DNA of 64,000 bases from the NCBI RefSeq assembly GCF_900188225.1, contig NZ_FZOC01000004.1:37537-101536 (forward strand), written 5' to 3'. The position numbers and the translations under genes were made by a program. Shown in pieces: positions 31,424-40,067 of this stretch. Under the pieces are notes generated by a model. That model was given only the letters and a program-made list of their open reading frames with translations. It had not been told where the DNA came from and ran no database searches. The stretch is from Humidesulfovibrio mexicanus. GTDB lineage: Bacteria; Desulfobacterota; Desulfovibrionia; Desulfovibrionales; Desulfovibrionaceae. Each line of letters starts with the position of its first letter. The first letter of the stretch is position 1.

Positions 31424-32437
31424 ATGGACGGACGCGAACGCAGCATCGCCTGGGTGGGCGGCATGTACTTCATGGAGGACATGCGCGACCAGGGCTTCCG
31501 GCCCGTGGCCCTACCGCTCACAGGCCCGGCCGTGCTCGGCTTTGAGGACATCGTCCAGAGGCTCGGCTTTGCGCCGGATGCCGTGGTCTACACCGACCGC
31601 AGCCTGCCGCCGCCCCTGGTGGGCCTGGAACGCTTCCCCTGCCTCACCGCCTTCTACTGCATCGATTCGCACATCCACAGCTGGTACCCGCTCTACGCCA
31701 GGAGCTTCGACCTCTGCGCCGTGAGCCTGCGCGACCACGTGGACGCCTTCGCCCGCGCCCTTGGGCAGGACCGCGTGGCCTGGCTGCCGCCCTTTGCCGC
31801 CCGGCACCACCGGCCGCGCCAGGCGGACACGGAATTCGACCTGCTCTTCGTGGGCACGGTGGACCCGGAAACAACGCCGCTGCGCTGCGACTTCCTCTCG
31901 CGCCTGGGCAGGCTGGCGCCAGGGCTGGCCGTGCGCCAGGGCAGCTTTCCGGAGCTCATGCCCCGCGCCCGCGTGGTGCTGAACATCGCCGAACGCGGGG
32001 ATCTGAACTTCCGGGTGTTCGAGGCGCTGGCCTGCGGCGCGTGCCTGCTGACCCCGGAACTGGAGCATGGCCAGAACGAGCTGTTCACGCCGGGGGAGCA
32101 TTTCGCCACCTACAGGGCGGACGATGCCGAGGACTGCGCGGCCAAGGCCCGCGAGCTGCTGGATGACCCGCAGCGCTGCGAGGCGCTGGCCCAGGCGGGC
32201 CTGCGCGCCGTGGACACCGCCCACAGGCCGCGGCACCGCGCCCGGGCTTTGGCCGCCCTGCTCCGCCAAGGACTTGACGCCGGACTCGCGGAGCGCCGCC
32301 TCGCAACCCCGGACCTGGCCCTGCGCAGGGAACTGCGCTTGCTGTGGCTGCATTGGGCCGAGCATTCCGACAACCCGGCCCTGGCCGCCCGCTATCTGGC
32401 CGAGGCCCGGCGCCTTGCCGGAGGCGCACGGCCATGA
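31424..32437 (+). CDS. CgeB/GT1-like glycosyltransferase
   Basis: This 337-residue protein shows a GT-B-like layout: FVGTVDPETTPLR in the middle and a C-terminal sugar-nucleotide-binding part with NIAERGDLNFRVFEALACGA (about 187-206) and ELFTPGEHFATY. This is the pattern of spore maturation CgeB and Glyco_trans_1_2 proteins. The donor and acceptor are unknown. It overlaps the lytic transglycosylase gene by 4 nt (ATGA) and follows the WcbI-like gene by 3 nt; all three look cotranscribed. Confidence 0.8.
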   Translation: MDGRERSIAWVGGMYFMEDMRDQGFRPVALPLTGPAVLGFEDIVQRLGFAPDAVVYTDRSLPPPLVGLERFPCLTAFYCIDSHIHSWYPLYARSFDLCAVSLRDHVDAFARALGQDRVAWLPPFAARHHRPRQADTEFDLLFVGTVDPETTPLRCDFLSRLGRLAPGLAVRQGSFPELMPRARVVLNIAERGDLNFRVFEALACGACLLTPELEHGQNELFTPGEHFATYRADDAEDCAAKARELLDDPQRCEALAQAGLRAVDTAHRPRHRARALAALLRQGLDAGLAERRLATPDLALRRELRLLWLHWAEHSDNPALAARYLAEARRLAGGARP

Positions 32438-33612
32438 TCCCTGGCGGCAACCGCCTGCCGCTCTTGGCGGCGCTCCTTTGCGCCTGCCTGCTGGCCTCGT
32501 CATGCTCCCTGGGGGACATGACCAACCTGGCGCGCATCGCCTCCGGCGACACCAATGCCGCCGTGGACATGGCGCGCAGCAAGGCCATCCGCTACGCCAC
32601 CAACCCCAGCGCCATCCAGGCGGACTACAAACGCTTCAAGCGGCTCATCGCCACCTTCCGTAAGGCCGTGCGCGGCCAGTGGGGCGCGGCCGACGCCCGC
32701 GAGGCCCAGCCCAAGCGCTACGTCAAATACACGCAGAACTACCTGTCCCGCGCCAGCGTGGATTTCGAGAACGGCAGCATCACGGTGGAGACCCTGGATG
32801 CCGAGGCCCCGCTCAAGAGCCTGCGCGAGGCCATCGTCACCACCCTGCTGACCCCCTACGATCCACGCGCCGTGGACATGTACTCCAGCGGACCGGTGCC
32901 CCTTGGAGGCAGGCCCTTTCTGCTTGGCGAGGTCAAGGACGCGCGCGGCCGGGACATCACAACCGAGAAGCAGGCCCTGGAGTACGCCCGCGCCCTGCTG
33001 GCCCAGGGTCCGCAGGAGCGGCCCGCCTCAAGCCCCGGCAAGACCGTGCGCTTCGTGGTTATTCCCATGGTGCGCGACCATCTGCAGGTGCGCGCGGTGA
33101 AGTTCAAGCCGCTGGTGGAGGCGGCCTCGCGCCGCTTCGGCGTGTCCCGCGTGCTGATCTACGCCGTCATCCGCGTGGAAAGCGACTTCAACCCCTACGC
33201 CATCAACAGCGTGCCCGCCATCGGCCTCATGCAGGTGGTGCCGCGTTCGGCCGGGGCCGATGTGCACCGCGAGCTTACGGGCAGGCGCGGCGAGCCGGAC
33301 AAGGCCTTCCTCTTCGACCCGGAGAACAACATCACGTACGGCACGGCCTACCTGTCCATTCTGTCCCGGCGGCATCTTGCAGGCGTGACCGATCCGGTAA
33401 GCCGGGAATACTGCGTCATCGCCTCCTACAACGGCGGCTCCGGCGCGCTCTTGAAGACCTTCTCGCCCAGCCGGGCCAAGGCCCTCGCGGCCATCAACGG
33501 CCGTGCGCCCACGGCCGTGTACGACACCATCACCACGCGCCACGCGGCCGCGGAGACGCGCCAGTACCTCCGCAAAGTGCTGGAAGCCAAAAAGCAATTC
33601 GTCGGGTTGTAG
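32434..33612 (+). CDS. MltC-like lytic transglycosylase lipoprotein
   Basis: This 392-residue protein has a lipoprotein signal (LLASSC lipobox, Cys about 24), an N-terminal MltC-type domain (about 40-205) and an SLT domain (about 225-385) with the catalytic Glu of YAVIRVESDFNPYAIN, then GLMQVVP and a late AYNGG-like SYNGGSG. It cleaves peptidoglycan glycan strands to 1,6-anhydro ends from the membrane side. The start overlaps the glycosyltransferase gene. It is convergent with the phosphodiesterase gene 6 bp away. Confidence 0.9.
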   Translation: MIPGGNRLPLLAALLCACLLASSCSLGDMTNLARIASGDTNAAVDMARSKAIRYATNPSAIQADYKRFKRLIATFRKAVRGQWGAADAREAQPKRYVKYTQNYLSRASVDFENGSITVETLDAEAPLKSLREAIVTTLLTPYDPRAVDMYSSGPVPLGGRPFLLGEVKDARGRDITTEKQALEYARALLAQGPQERPASSPGKTVRFVVIPMVRDHLQVRAVKFKPLVEAASRRFGVSRVLIYAVIRVESDFNPYAINSVPAIGLMQVVPRSAGADVHRELTGRRGEPDKAFLFDPENNITYGTAYLSILSRRHLAGVTDPVSREYCVIASYNGGSGALLKTFSPSRAKALAAINGRAPTAVYDTITTRHAAAETRQYLRKVLEAKKQFVGL

Positions 33613-33618
33613 GAACCG

Positions 33619-34101
33619 CTAAAGGTCCACGAAGGTGCAGTCGAGCGTGCCGTCCTGGGCCACGTCCACCAGGGCCATGGAGCCCTCGGCCACGCTGCCG
33701 GGATTCAGGAGCCAGACGCCCTGGTGCTGCTCCCAGTGGCGGCGGTGGGTGTGGCCGTAGCAGAGCAGTCGATGACCGGGCAAGGCGTCGAACACGCGCC
33801 GCCACACGCTGTCGCGCTGCCCCCAGCCATGGGCCATGCCCAACGCGAGGGAGCCGCCGCCTGGAATCTCCAGCTCACGGCTTAGGGTCAGGGGCAGGTC
33901 GTGGTCCAGCTCGAAATGGTCGCAGTTGCCGCGCACGCACAGAAAACGCGGGTGTCGGCACAGGTAATGATACACCGAAGCGCCCACCATGTCCCCGCAG
34001 TGCAGCAGGAACGTGGCGGGCGCGAGGTGTGCGTCGTACAGCGTCTGGAAGGCTTCATCCGGCCCGCTCAGGTGCGTGTCGGAGATGACGGCCAGGCGCA
34101 T
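33619..34101 (-). CDS. YfcE/MJ0936-type metallophosphoesterase
   Basis: This 160-residue protein has the calcineurin-like metal motifs SDTHL (about 7-11), HCGD (about 34-37), VRGNCDH (about 60-66), AHGW and YGHTHRR, giving a two-metal phosphodiesterase. Small YfcE-like enzymes hydrolyse artificial phosphodiesters in vitro; the natural substrate is not known. The start at 34101 (MRLAVISDTH) lacks a strong ribosome-binding site and lies 29 nt downstream of the mlaA stop, so coupling to the mla operon is possible. Confidence 0.85.
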   Translation of the reverse strand: MRLAVISDTHLSGPDEAFQTLYDAHLAPATFLLHCGDMVGASVYHYLCRHPRFLCVRGNCDHFELDHDLPLTLSRELEIPGGGSLALGMAHGWGQRDSVWRRVFDALPGHRLLCYGHTHRRHWEQHQGVWLLNPGSVAEGSMALVDVAQDGTLDCTFVDL

Positions 34102-34130
34102 GGGGGTGTGCACGAACGGCCCTGTCCGGG

Positions 34131-34976
34131 CTAGTCGTTCATCTTCTTCAGGCGCAGGCGCAGGTAGGCGTCGCGCACGGCCTCGTACGGATCGACGCTG
34201 GCGTCCTTGAGGGCCTCGTAGTCGCCGATGCGCAGGGACACTTCGTTGAGTTTGTCGTAGCTCTTGGCGCCCATGGACCAGTACCAGGGGTTCAGGTAGC
34301 TGGTGGGGGTCAGGAAGTAATCGCCCACGTAGCCCAGGCTGTCGCGCCCGGTGGAGGGGCCGAGGAAGGGCCACACGATGTAGAAGCCGTTGTCCATGCC
34401 CCAGTAGCCGAATGTCAGGCCCAGGTCCTGCTCGGTGGACGGGATTGGCCTGAATGGCTTGGAATCGCTGGTGATATCCGCCAGACCACCCAGGCCGAAG
34501 GCCGTGTTGCCGATGAAGCGCGAGGTCTCCACCGCTGCGGCGTCGAACTTGGCCTGGAGCATAAGGCTGGTGAAGCGCACCGGGAACATGAGGTTGTGGA
34601 AGAAGTTGTGCACCCACAGGCGCGGGCGTTCGGGGATGACGAAGCTGTATCCCTGGGCCACGGGCTTGAGGGCCCAGAAATAGAGCTTGTCGTTGAAGGT
34701 GAACATGGCCCGGTTCCACCCCTCGATGGGGTCCGCGGTCATGGCGACCTCGTCGGCCTGGGTCATGTTGGCCGCGCCATGGCCCTTCTTGATGATCTGG
34801 CCGTTTTCGTCCCAGATGTCGTCGTCGCCGTAGGCCAGCAGCACAGGAGCGGCGGGCTGGACCTGGGGCGGCGTCTCGGCGGCGGAAGAAATTCCGGCGC
34901 CAAGCAGGACAAGCAGCGCGGCGACGGACGCGGCGCGAGCCAGGGCGGTGAATGCGGTCCCGACGGGCTTCATCAT
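34131..34976 (-). CDS. mlaA: Outer-membrane phospholipid-transport protein MlaA (VacJ)
   Basis: This 281-residue MlaA/VacJ protein shows DPIEGWNRAMFTFNDKLY, FFHNLMFPVRF, TAFGLGGLADI and FGYWGMDNGFYIVWPFLGPSTGRD, the family core. MlaA removes misplaced phospholipids from the outer leaflet and hands them to MlaC. The signal peptide ends LLGAGISSAAE with no lipobox Cys, whereas E. coli VacJ is a lipoprotein. The gene ends the mla operon with mlaC directly before it (21 nt). Confidence 0.92.
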   Translation of the reverse strand: MMKPVGTAFTALARAASVAALLVLLGAGISSAAETPPQVQPAAPVLLAYGDDDIWDENGQIIKKGHGAANMTQADEVAMTADPIEGWNRAMFTFNDKLYFWALKPVAQGYSFVIPERPRLWVHNFFHNLMFPVRFTSLMLQAKFDAAAVETSRFIGNTAFGLGGLADITSDSKPFRPIPSTEQDLGLTFGYWGMDNGFYIVWPFLGPSTGRDSLGYVGDYFLTPTSYLNPWYWSMGAKSYDKLNEVSLRIGDYEALKDASVDPYEAVRDAYLRLRLKKMND

Positions 34977-34997
34977 CTGCTCCCCTTCCCTTTTGCG

Positions 34998-35621
34998 CTA
35001 CTTGCCGACCACATCGTCGACGTTCTTGCCCTCGTCCAAGGCCTTGATCTTGTCCTTGATGCGCTGGAGCAACGCCTCGGGGCTCTCCTTGGAAAGCACC
35101 TTGGCGAACTGGCTGCGATAGTTCTTGACCAGGCTCACGCCCTCCACCACCACGTCGTAGACCATCCACTGGTCGCGCTTGATCATGACGTAGTTGATGG
35201 GGATGTTCTTGTCCTTCATCACCACCTGGGTGCTGATGAAGGCCTGGTTGCCCTCGATCTGCTCCTTCAGGTAGTTGACCTTCTCGTTGTTGTATTTCTC
35301 AAGCTTGAGGATGTACGTCTTCTGCAGCAGCTCGGAAAAGCAGGAAACGAATTCATCCTGCTGCTTGGCGTTGTACTTCTTCCAATTCTCACCCAGGGCG
35401 CGGCGGGAAAGCTCGTTCCAGTCAAAAAAGCCATCAGCCACGGTACGCAGCTTCTTCTGGCGTTCCTGCCGCTTGGCCGAGCCCTTGAGAGAGGCGTCGG
35501 ACAAGATGGCGATGACCTTGTCAATGCCGACCTTGAGACGATCCTGCGGCTCGCCGGCGAAGGCCGAAGCAGAGAAGGCGAAAAGGAGCAACACCGCGAG
35601 AAAAAAAGCTGTTTTTTTCAT
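34998..35621 (-). CDS. mlaC: Periplasmic phospholipid shuttle MlaC
   Basis: This 207-residue MlaC (Tol-Tol-Ttg2D family) has a signal peptide (MKKTAFFLAVLLLFAFSASA) and the characteristic DFFDW-like FDWNELSRRALG, YILKLEKYNNE and WMVYDVVVEGVSLVKNYRSQF. It carries a phospholipid in a deep pocket between MlaA and the MlaFED complex. It lies in the order mlaE-F-D-C-A on one strand with short gaps. No defects are seen. Confidence 0.93.
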   Translation of the reverse strand: MKKTAFFLAVLLLFAFSASAFAGEPQDRLKVGIDKVIAILSDASLKGSAKRQERQKKLRTVADGFFDWNELSRRALGENWKKYNAKQQDEFVSCFSELLQKTYILKLEKYNNEKVNYLKEQIEGNQAFISTQVVMKDKNIPINYVMIKRDQWMVYDVVVEGVSLVKNYRSQFAKVLSKESPEALLQRIKDKIKALDEGKNVDDVVGK

Positions 35622-35660
35622 TCCACCAGTCCTAATGAGATATGAAAATACGGGCGGACG

Positions 35661-36104
35661 CTACACGCCGCCGAACACATATTTACTGATTAACTCTTCA
35701 AGGTCAATAGAGGATTCCGTGTCCCGCAACACAGCGCCCGCCTGAATGGGGTCGCCGCCGCCGCGCGAAAGTTTCACGTACTTGTCGCCGATGAGGCCGC
35801 TGGTCTTTACCGAGGCGATGGTGTCATCGGTGAGCTGCACGTCCTTGCGGATGCGCAGGGTCACAACAGACATGCCGCTCTCAAGGTCGATGCCGATCTT
35901 CTCCACAAAGCCCATCTCCACGCCGTACATCTGCACCGGCGCATTGACCTTGAGGCCGGTGACATCGTTGAACTTCGCGGTGATGGCGTAGTCGTTCTCG
36001 CCGAACAGCCGCACATTGCCGAGCTTGATGCTCATGTAGGCGATGGCGATGAAGCCGATGAGCACGAACAGCCCGACTTGCGTTTCCTTTGCGTATTTCT
36101 TCAT
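35661..36104 (-). CDS. mlaD: MCE-domain inner-membrane protein MlaD
   Basis: This 147-residue protein has one N-terminal transmembrane segment (about 10-28, GLFVLIGFIAIAYMSIKL) and a single MCE domain (about 38-125: TAKFNDVTGLKVNAPVQMYGV ... TSGLIGDKYVKLSRG). MlaD hexamers cap the MlaFE transporter and pass lipid between it and MlaC. The short C-terminus ends in a hydrophobic stretch (LEELISKYVFGGV). Gene order and spacing show it belongs to the mla operon. Confidence 0.92.
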   Translation of the reverse strand: MKKYAKETQVGLFVLIGFIAIAYMSIKLGNVRLFGENDYAITAKFNDVTGLKVNAPVQMYGVEMGFVEKIGIDLESGMSVVTLRIRKDVQLTDDTIASVKTSGLIGDKYVKLSRGGGDPIQAGAVLRDTESSIDLEELISKYVFGGV

Positions 36105-36147
36105 CCGGCACCTCGATTGGTCTGGCCCTGGCGCGCGCGCCCGGCCG

Positions 36148-36978
36148 CTATTGGCCCCGATATCCGGAGCAGTCGCGCTTCATGGCCTTTGTCCCAAGGT
36201 GCGGCATGGTCAGCCGGGGCGTGCTGCGGCTGGCCGCCCTGCGGTCCAGGAAGCGGCGCAGGTACTCGTCCTGCGTGGCCTCCAGCGCCGCAAGGCCGCC
36301 CTCGAAAAGCACCCGGCCCTCGCCCAACACAAGCACATGGTCGGCTATGGCGCGCATACTGTGCAGGTCGTGGCTCACCACCACCATGGTCATGTCAAAG
36401 CTCCGCTTGAGCTCCAGCAGCAACTGGTCCAGTTCCGCCGCGGTTACCGGGTCCAGGCCGCTGGTGGGCTCGTCGCAAAACAGCAGCGGCGGGTCCATGA
36501 CCATGGCCCGGGCAAGCCCGGCGCGCTTGCGCATCCCCCCGGAAAGCTCGTTGGGGTAGTAGTCGTAAAAATCGGCCAGGCCCACCAGCCCCAGCTTGGC
36601 CAGCACACGCTCGCGAACGTCCTTCTCCGTAAGGCGGGTGTGCTCCCGCAGGGGCAGGGCCACATTGTCGCCCAGGGTCAGCGACCCAAGCAGCGCGCCG
36701 TCCTGGAACAGCACGCCCATGCGCTGGCGCAGGCAGTGCATCCCCTTGCGGTCCAGGGAGGAGAGGTCGTGGCCGTCGATGATGATCCGACCGGCCAGCA
36801 CCGGGTGCAGGCGGAGGATGTGCTTCAGAAGTGTGGACTTGCCGCAGCCGGAACCGCCCAGGATGACGGAAATCTTGCCGCCCGGCAGGGTGGCGTTGAT
36901 GTTGCTGACCACGGCGTGCTCTCCGTAGCCGATGGTCAGCCCCTCCATGACGATGTCCTGCGTGTTGGTCGCTGTCAT
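36148..36978 (-). CDS. mlaF: Phospholipid-transport ABC ATPase MlaF
   Basis: This 276-residue ATPase has GGSGCGKST (Walker A, about 41-49), the signature LSGGMRKRAGLAR (about 146-158), LLFCDEPTSGLDP (Walker B) and VVSHDL (switch His). LSGGM-RKRA is typical of MCE-system ATPases. It drives lipid movement with MlaE. The start at 36978 is 12 nt after mlaE. The tail after residue 250 is basic, with no assigned role. Confidence 0.93.
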   Translation of the reverse strand: MTATNTQDIVMEGLTIGYGEHAVVSNINATLPGGKISVILGGSGCGKSTLLKHILRLHPVLAGRIIIDGHDLSSLDRKGMHCLRQRMGVLFQDGALLGSLTLGDNVALPLREHTRLTEKDVRERVLAKLGLVGLADFYDYYPNELSGGMRKRAGLARAMVMDPPLLFCDEPTSGLDPVTAAELDQLLLELKRSFDMTMVVVSHDLHSMRAIADHVLVLGEGRVLFEGGLAALEATQDEYLRRFLDRRAASRSTPRLTMPHLGTKAMKRDCSGYRGQ

Positions 36979-36990
36979 GCGGCGTGTCTC

Positions 36991-37797
36991 CTAGAACAAG
37001 AGCGAGGTCAGCACGTAATCGGACAGCAGGATGAGCACGCAGGAGGTGACCACAGCCGATGTGGTCGCCTGGCTCACGGCCTCCGGCCCGACGGAATCGC
37101 GCCGCAAATGCGTGAAGTAGCCCATGTAGCAGCTCACGGTGCACACCACCACGCCGAACACCAGGGATTTGATGAATCCGCCGGAGATGTCGCTGCGCTG
37201 CAGATAGGCGCCGACGCGGTACCAGTAGACGCCGGAGTTGCCGCCCAGAAGCAGCACGCCGGTGAGGTAGCCGCCCACCATGCCTACAAGGTCGAAAAAG
37301 GCGGTGAGGATGGGGAAGCAGATGATGCTCGCGGCCAGCTTGGGGCTCACCAGGTAGCCCATGGGATTGATGTCCATGACCTGCAGGGCGTCCACCTGCT
37401 CGGAGATGCGCATGACGCCGATCTCGGCGGTCATGGACGAGCCCGCCCGGCCGGTGATCATGATGGCCGTGAGCACCGGCCCAAGCTCGCGCACCAGCGA
37501 AAGCGACACCGCCGCGCCAAGAAAGCCGTCGGCTCCGAACTTGGCCAGGGCGTAATACATCTGCAGGCCGATGACCATGCCGGTGAACAGGCTGATGAGC
37601 GTGATGACGCTGACGCTCTTGACGCCGATGAAGTAGACTTGGCGTACGGTCTTCTGCACTTGGCCGAAGGAGGTGAACAGGCGGCTGACGGCCTCCAGCA
37701 GGAACAGCAGCATGGCCCCCATCTCGCCCAGCAGGCGCAGGAAGGCGTCGCCCAGGCGGGCGATTGGCGGCATCTGCGGGCGTCGCGCCTCGATCAT
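36991..37797 (-). CDS. mlaE: Phospholipid-transport permease MlaE
   Basis: This 268-residue MlaE-family membrane protein has five to six hydrophobic segments and signatures such as RELGPVLTAIMITGRAGSSMTAEIGVMRISEQ (split here: RELGPVLTAIM and TAEIGVMRISEQVDAL). It is the membrane core of the MlaFEDB transporter. The start at 37797 (MIEARRPQMP) has AAGGAGA about 10 nt upstream; the frame before it is dismissed. It is the first gene of the operon mlaE-F-D-C-A; mlaB is not seen. Confidence 0.92.
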   Translation of the reverse strand: MIEARRPQMPPIARLGDAFLRLLGEMGAMLLFLLEAVSRLFTSFGQVQKTVRQVYFIGVKSVSVITLISLFTGMVIGLQMYYALAKFGADGFLGAAVSLSLVRELGPVLTAIMITGRAGSSMTAEIGVMRISEQVDALQVMDINPMGYLVSPKLAASIICFPILTAFFDLVGMVGGYLTGVLLLGGNSGVYWYRVGAYLQRSDISGGFIKSLVFGVVVCTVSCYMGYFTHLRRDSVGPEAVSQATTSAVVTSCVLILLSDYVLTSLLF

Positions 37798-38000
37798 GGT
37801 GCTGGCGTCTCCTTCTGGCGGGCTCAAAAAACGGCCACGCCGCGACACGGCCGTACTGAAACCCCGGCCAAATCCAGGTTGAGCATGTCCAATCCCTTAT
37901 GCCTACCACAGCCGAAACAGGCAGGCAAGCCGTGGCCTTGGCGGGCAAAGCATTTTAAACAAATCGGGATCATGCGCGCGGTTGTGCCGCCAGCAGCCTG

Positions 38001-38663
38001 CTATTCCCCGTCGCGCGGGCCGCCCTGGCCCGCTTTCGCGCCGCCTCCGGCCGCAGCCTTGCGCGCGCCGTTCTTGCGCTCCCACCAGCTCTGGTCCGGG
38101 CCCAGAAACCACCAGTCGGTGTGGTCCGTCTCCATGATGGTCCCGGCCAGTTCCTGGCCTTGCGGCGTGCGCAGGCGCTCCCTGGCCGCGGCAAGCCACT
38201 TGTCCGCATACCTGTTGCCCAGGTCGCTCTGCTCCTTCAGATTCAGCATCAGGTCCAGCTGGTCGGCGTCCTGCGCCAGCCTGGCCTCAAGGCTGGCCGT
38301 CTCCTCCAGCTCCTCCCACATGGGCAGAAGCTCGCCCTCAAGCCCCGTGCCGGACAGGCAATGTTCCAGGGCCTTGGTGCGCGTGCTGGTGTTGTAGATG
38401 CGGTTCACGTAATTGAAGTCGCCGGTGCGCGCCTCGTGCAGATCGTGGAACAGGCACAGAAGGGCCGTGCGCTCCTTGTTGGCCCCGGCCATGTGCGCCA
38501 GCACGAAGCCGATGACCGCCGTGCGGAAGGAGTGCTCGGCGACGTTCTCCTGCCCGGTGCCCAGAAACTGGTAGCCGCTGCGCGGCGTACGGCGCAGCAT
38601 TCCGCATTCGTTGAGAAAGTCCACTATGCGTGTGAGCCTGGAGCGGGAGTCGAGTCGTGACAT
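38001..38663 (-). CDS. HD-domain phosphohydrolase (YfbR-like)
   Basis: This 220-residue protein shows AEHSFRTAVIGF, CLFHDLHEARTGDFNYVNR and a later DADQLDLMLNLKEQ, the HD_3/YfbR pattern with metal ligands H-(HD)-D. Members are nucleoside 5'-monophosphatases or related hydrolases. The C-terminal 25 residues are Gly/Ala/Lys-rich and probably disordered. It lies alone between the mla operon and argJ. Substrate is not determined. Confidence 0.85.
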   Translation of the reverse strand: MSRLDSRSRLTRIVDFLNECGMLRRTPRSGYQFLGTGQENVAEHSFRTAVIGFVLAHMAGANKERTALLCLFHDLHEARTGDFNYVNRIYNTSTRTKALEHCLSGTGLEGELLPMWEELEETASLEARLAQDADQLDLMLNLKEQSDLGNRYADKWLAAARERLRTPQGQELAGTIMETDHTDWWFLGPDQSWWERKNGARKAAAGGGAKAGQGGPRDGE

Positions 38664-38803
38664 GGGGGATAGGCCTCCGGGGATGCGCCTTGCGGGGTGT
38701 TAGGGACGCCGCCGCTGGCGGAGGCGTTCCGGGCTGGGAAACAACGCCGCAGTCCGGGCCCAAATAGCTTCCCGGAGCAGCGGCGTCGAAAAGGTCCGGG
38801 GGC

Positions 38804-39988
38804 CTAGGTCCGGTAATCGGCGTTGATCTCGATGTAGCGCTTGGTCAAGTCCGAGGCCAGGAGCGTGAAGCGGCCCCGCCCGGCCTTGAGATCGAGGGAT
38901 ATCTCCACATCCTGGTGCCGCATGATGGGCGCGAGCAGCGCGTCCAGGTCCACGGGCGCGGGCTGCCCCTTCTCGAACACCAGGATGCCGCCGATTCTGA
39001 GCTCCACAGCATCGGGGTCGAAGTCCGCCCCGCTGCGCCCCAGGGCCGCCACGATGCGCCCCCAGTTGGGGTCGCAGCCGAAGAGCGCCGTCTTGACCAG
39101 GGGCGAAGTGCCGATGGCGCGGGCGGCCATTTCCGCCTGGGCGGCGCTTTTGGCCCCGGCGACCGTGATGTGCGCCACCTTGGTGCCGCCCTCGGCGTCC
39201 TGCACGATGCGGTAGGACAGCTCCTGGCAAAGCTCGGTGACGCATTCCCGCAGGGCCTTGAGGCCCTTGGCGTCGCGCACGGCCACGCGGGAGGCGCCGT
39301 TGGCCAGCCCCAACACGGTGTCGTTGGTGCTGGTGTCGCCGTCCACGGTAAGCGCGTTGAAGGAGCGGTCGGCCGCGTGGCGCAGGATGGCCTGCCAGTC
39401 CGCGGGGTCCACGTCGGCGTCGCAGAGGATGAAGCCCAGCATGGTGGCCATGGTGGGGCTGATCATGCCCGCGCCCTTGCACATGCCCAGCACGCGCACC
39501 TCGCCAGCGGGCAGGGAGAGGGTCTTGGCCACGAGCTTGGGAAAGGTGTCCGTGGTCATCATGGCCTTGGCCACGTCCATGGCCGTGGCCGTGCCCAAGC
39601 TTGCGGCCAGCTGCGGCGCGGCGGCCGCCCACTTGTCCATCTTGAGCTGCGCGCCAATGACCCCGGTGGAGGTGGGGAGCACGTCCCCGGCCCCGATTCC
39701 GACCGCCTTGGCGACCATTTCGAGGGTGGCGCGGCAGTTGGCGAGTCCTTCCTCCCCGGTGCAGGCGTTGGCCTGGCCGGAGTTCACCACCAGGGCGCGG
39801 GCCAGGGGCCGCGCGCCGAGCAGTTCCTTGCACACCAGCACGGGCGCGGCCTGGAAGCGATTTGTGGTGAACACCCCGGCGGCGGAGGCCGGGCCAAGGC
39901 TCAGCACGAGCCCCAGGTCGTTGCGGTCGGGCCGCTTGAACCCGGCCGCGGCAACGGCGAACTGGAAACCTTTGGGTTCAATGCTCAT
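38804..39988 (-). CDS. argJ: Bifunctional glutamate N-acetyltransferase / N-acetylglutamate synthase ArgJ
   Basis: This 394-residue ArgJ carries the family's autocleavage region KGAGMISPTMATMLGFI (nucleophile Thr of MATML, about residue 185) and VDGDTSTNDTVLGLANG. It transfers acetyl from N-acetylornithine to glutamate in the cyclic arginine pathway. The start at 39988 (MSIEPKGFQF) is chosen because the upstream part of the frame is not conserved. No arginine-pathway neighbours are seen; it stands between an HD-domain gene and a response-regulator gene. Confidence 0.94.
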   Translation of the reverse strand: MSIEPKGFQFAVAAAGFKRPDRNDLGLVLSLGPASAAGVFTTNRFQAAPVLVCKELLGARPLARALVVNSGQANACTGEEGLANCRATLEMVAKAVGIGAGDVLPTSTGVIGAQLKMDKWAAAAPQLAASLGTATAMDVAKAMMTTDTFPKLVAKTLSLPAGEVRVLGMCKGAGMISPTMATMLGFILCDADVDPADWQAILRHAADRSFNALTVDGDTSTNDTVLGLANGASRVAVRDAKGLKALRECVTELCQELSYRIVQDAEGGTKVAHITVAGAKSAAQAEMAARAIGTSPLVKTALFGCDPNWGRIVAALGRSGADFDPDAVELRIGGILVFEKGQPAPVDLDALLAPIMRHQDVEISLDLKAGRGRFTLLASDLTKRYIEINADYRT

Positions 39989-40067
39989 GGGCGCACCTCG
40001 CGAAAAAGCGTCGCGAGCGGGTGGAGCCCGCCGCGCACGAACAGCCCTAGCACAGGCCGGGACGGGT

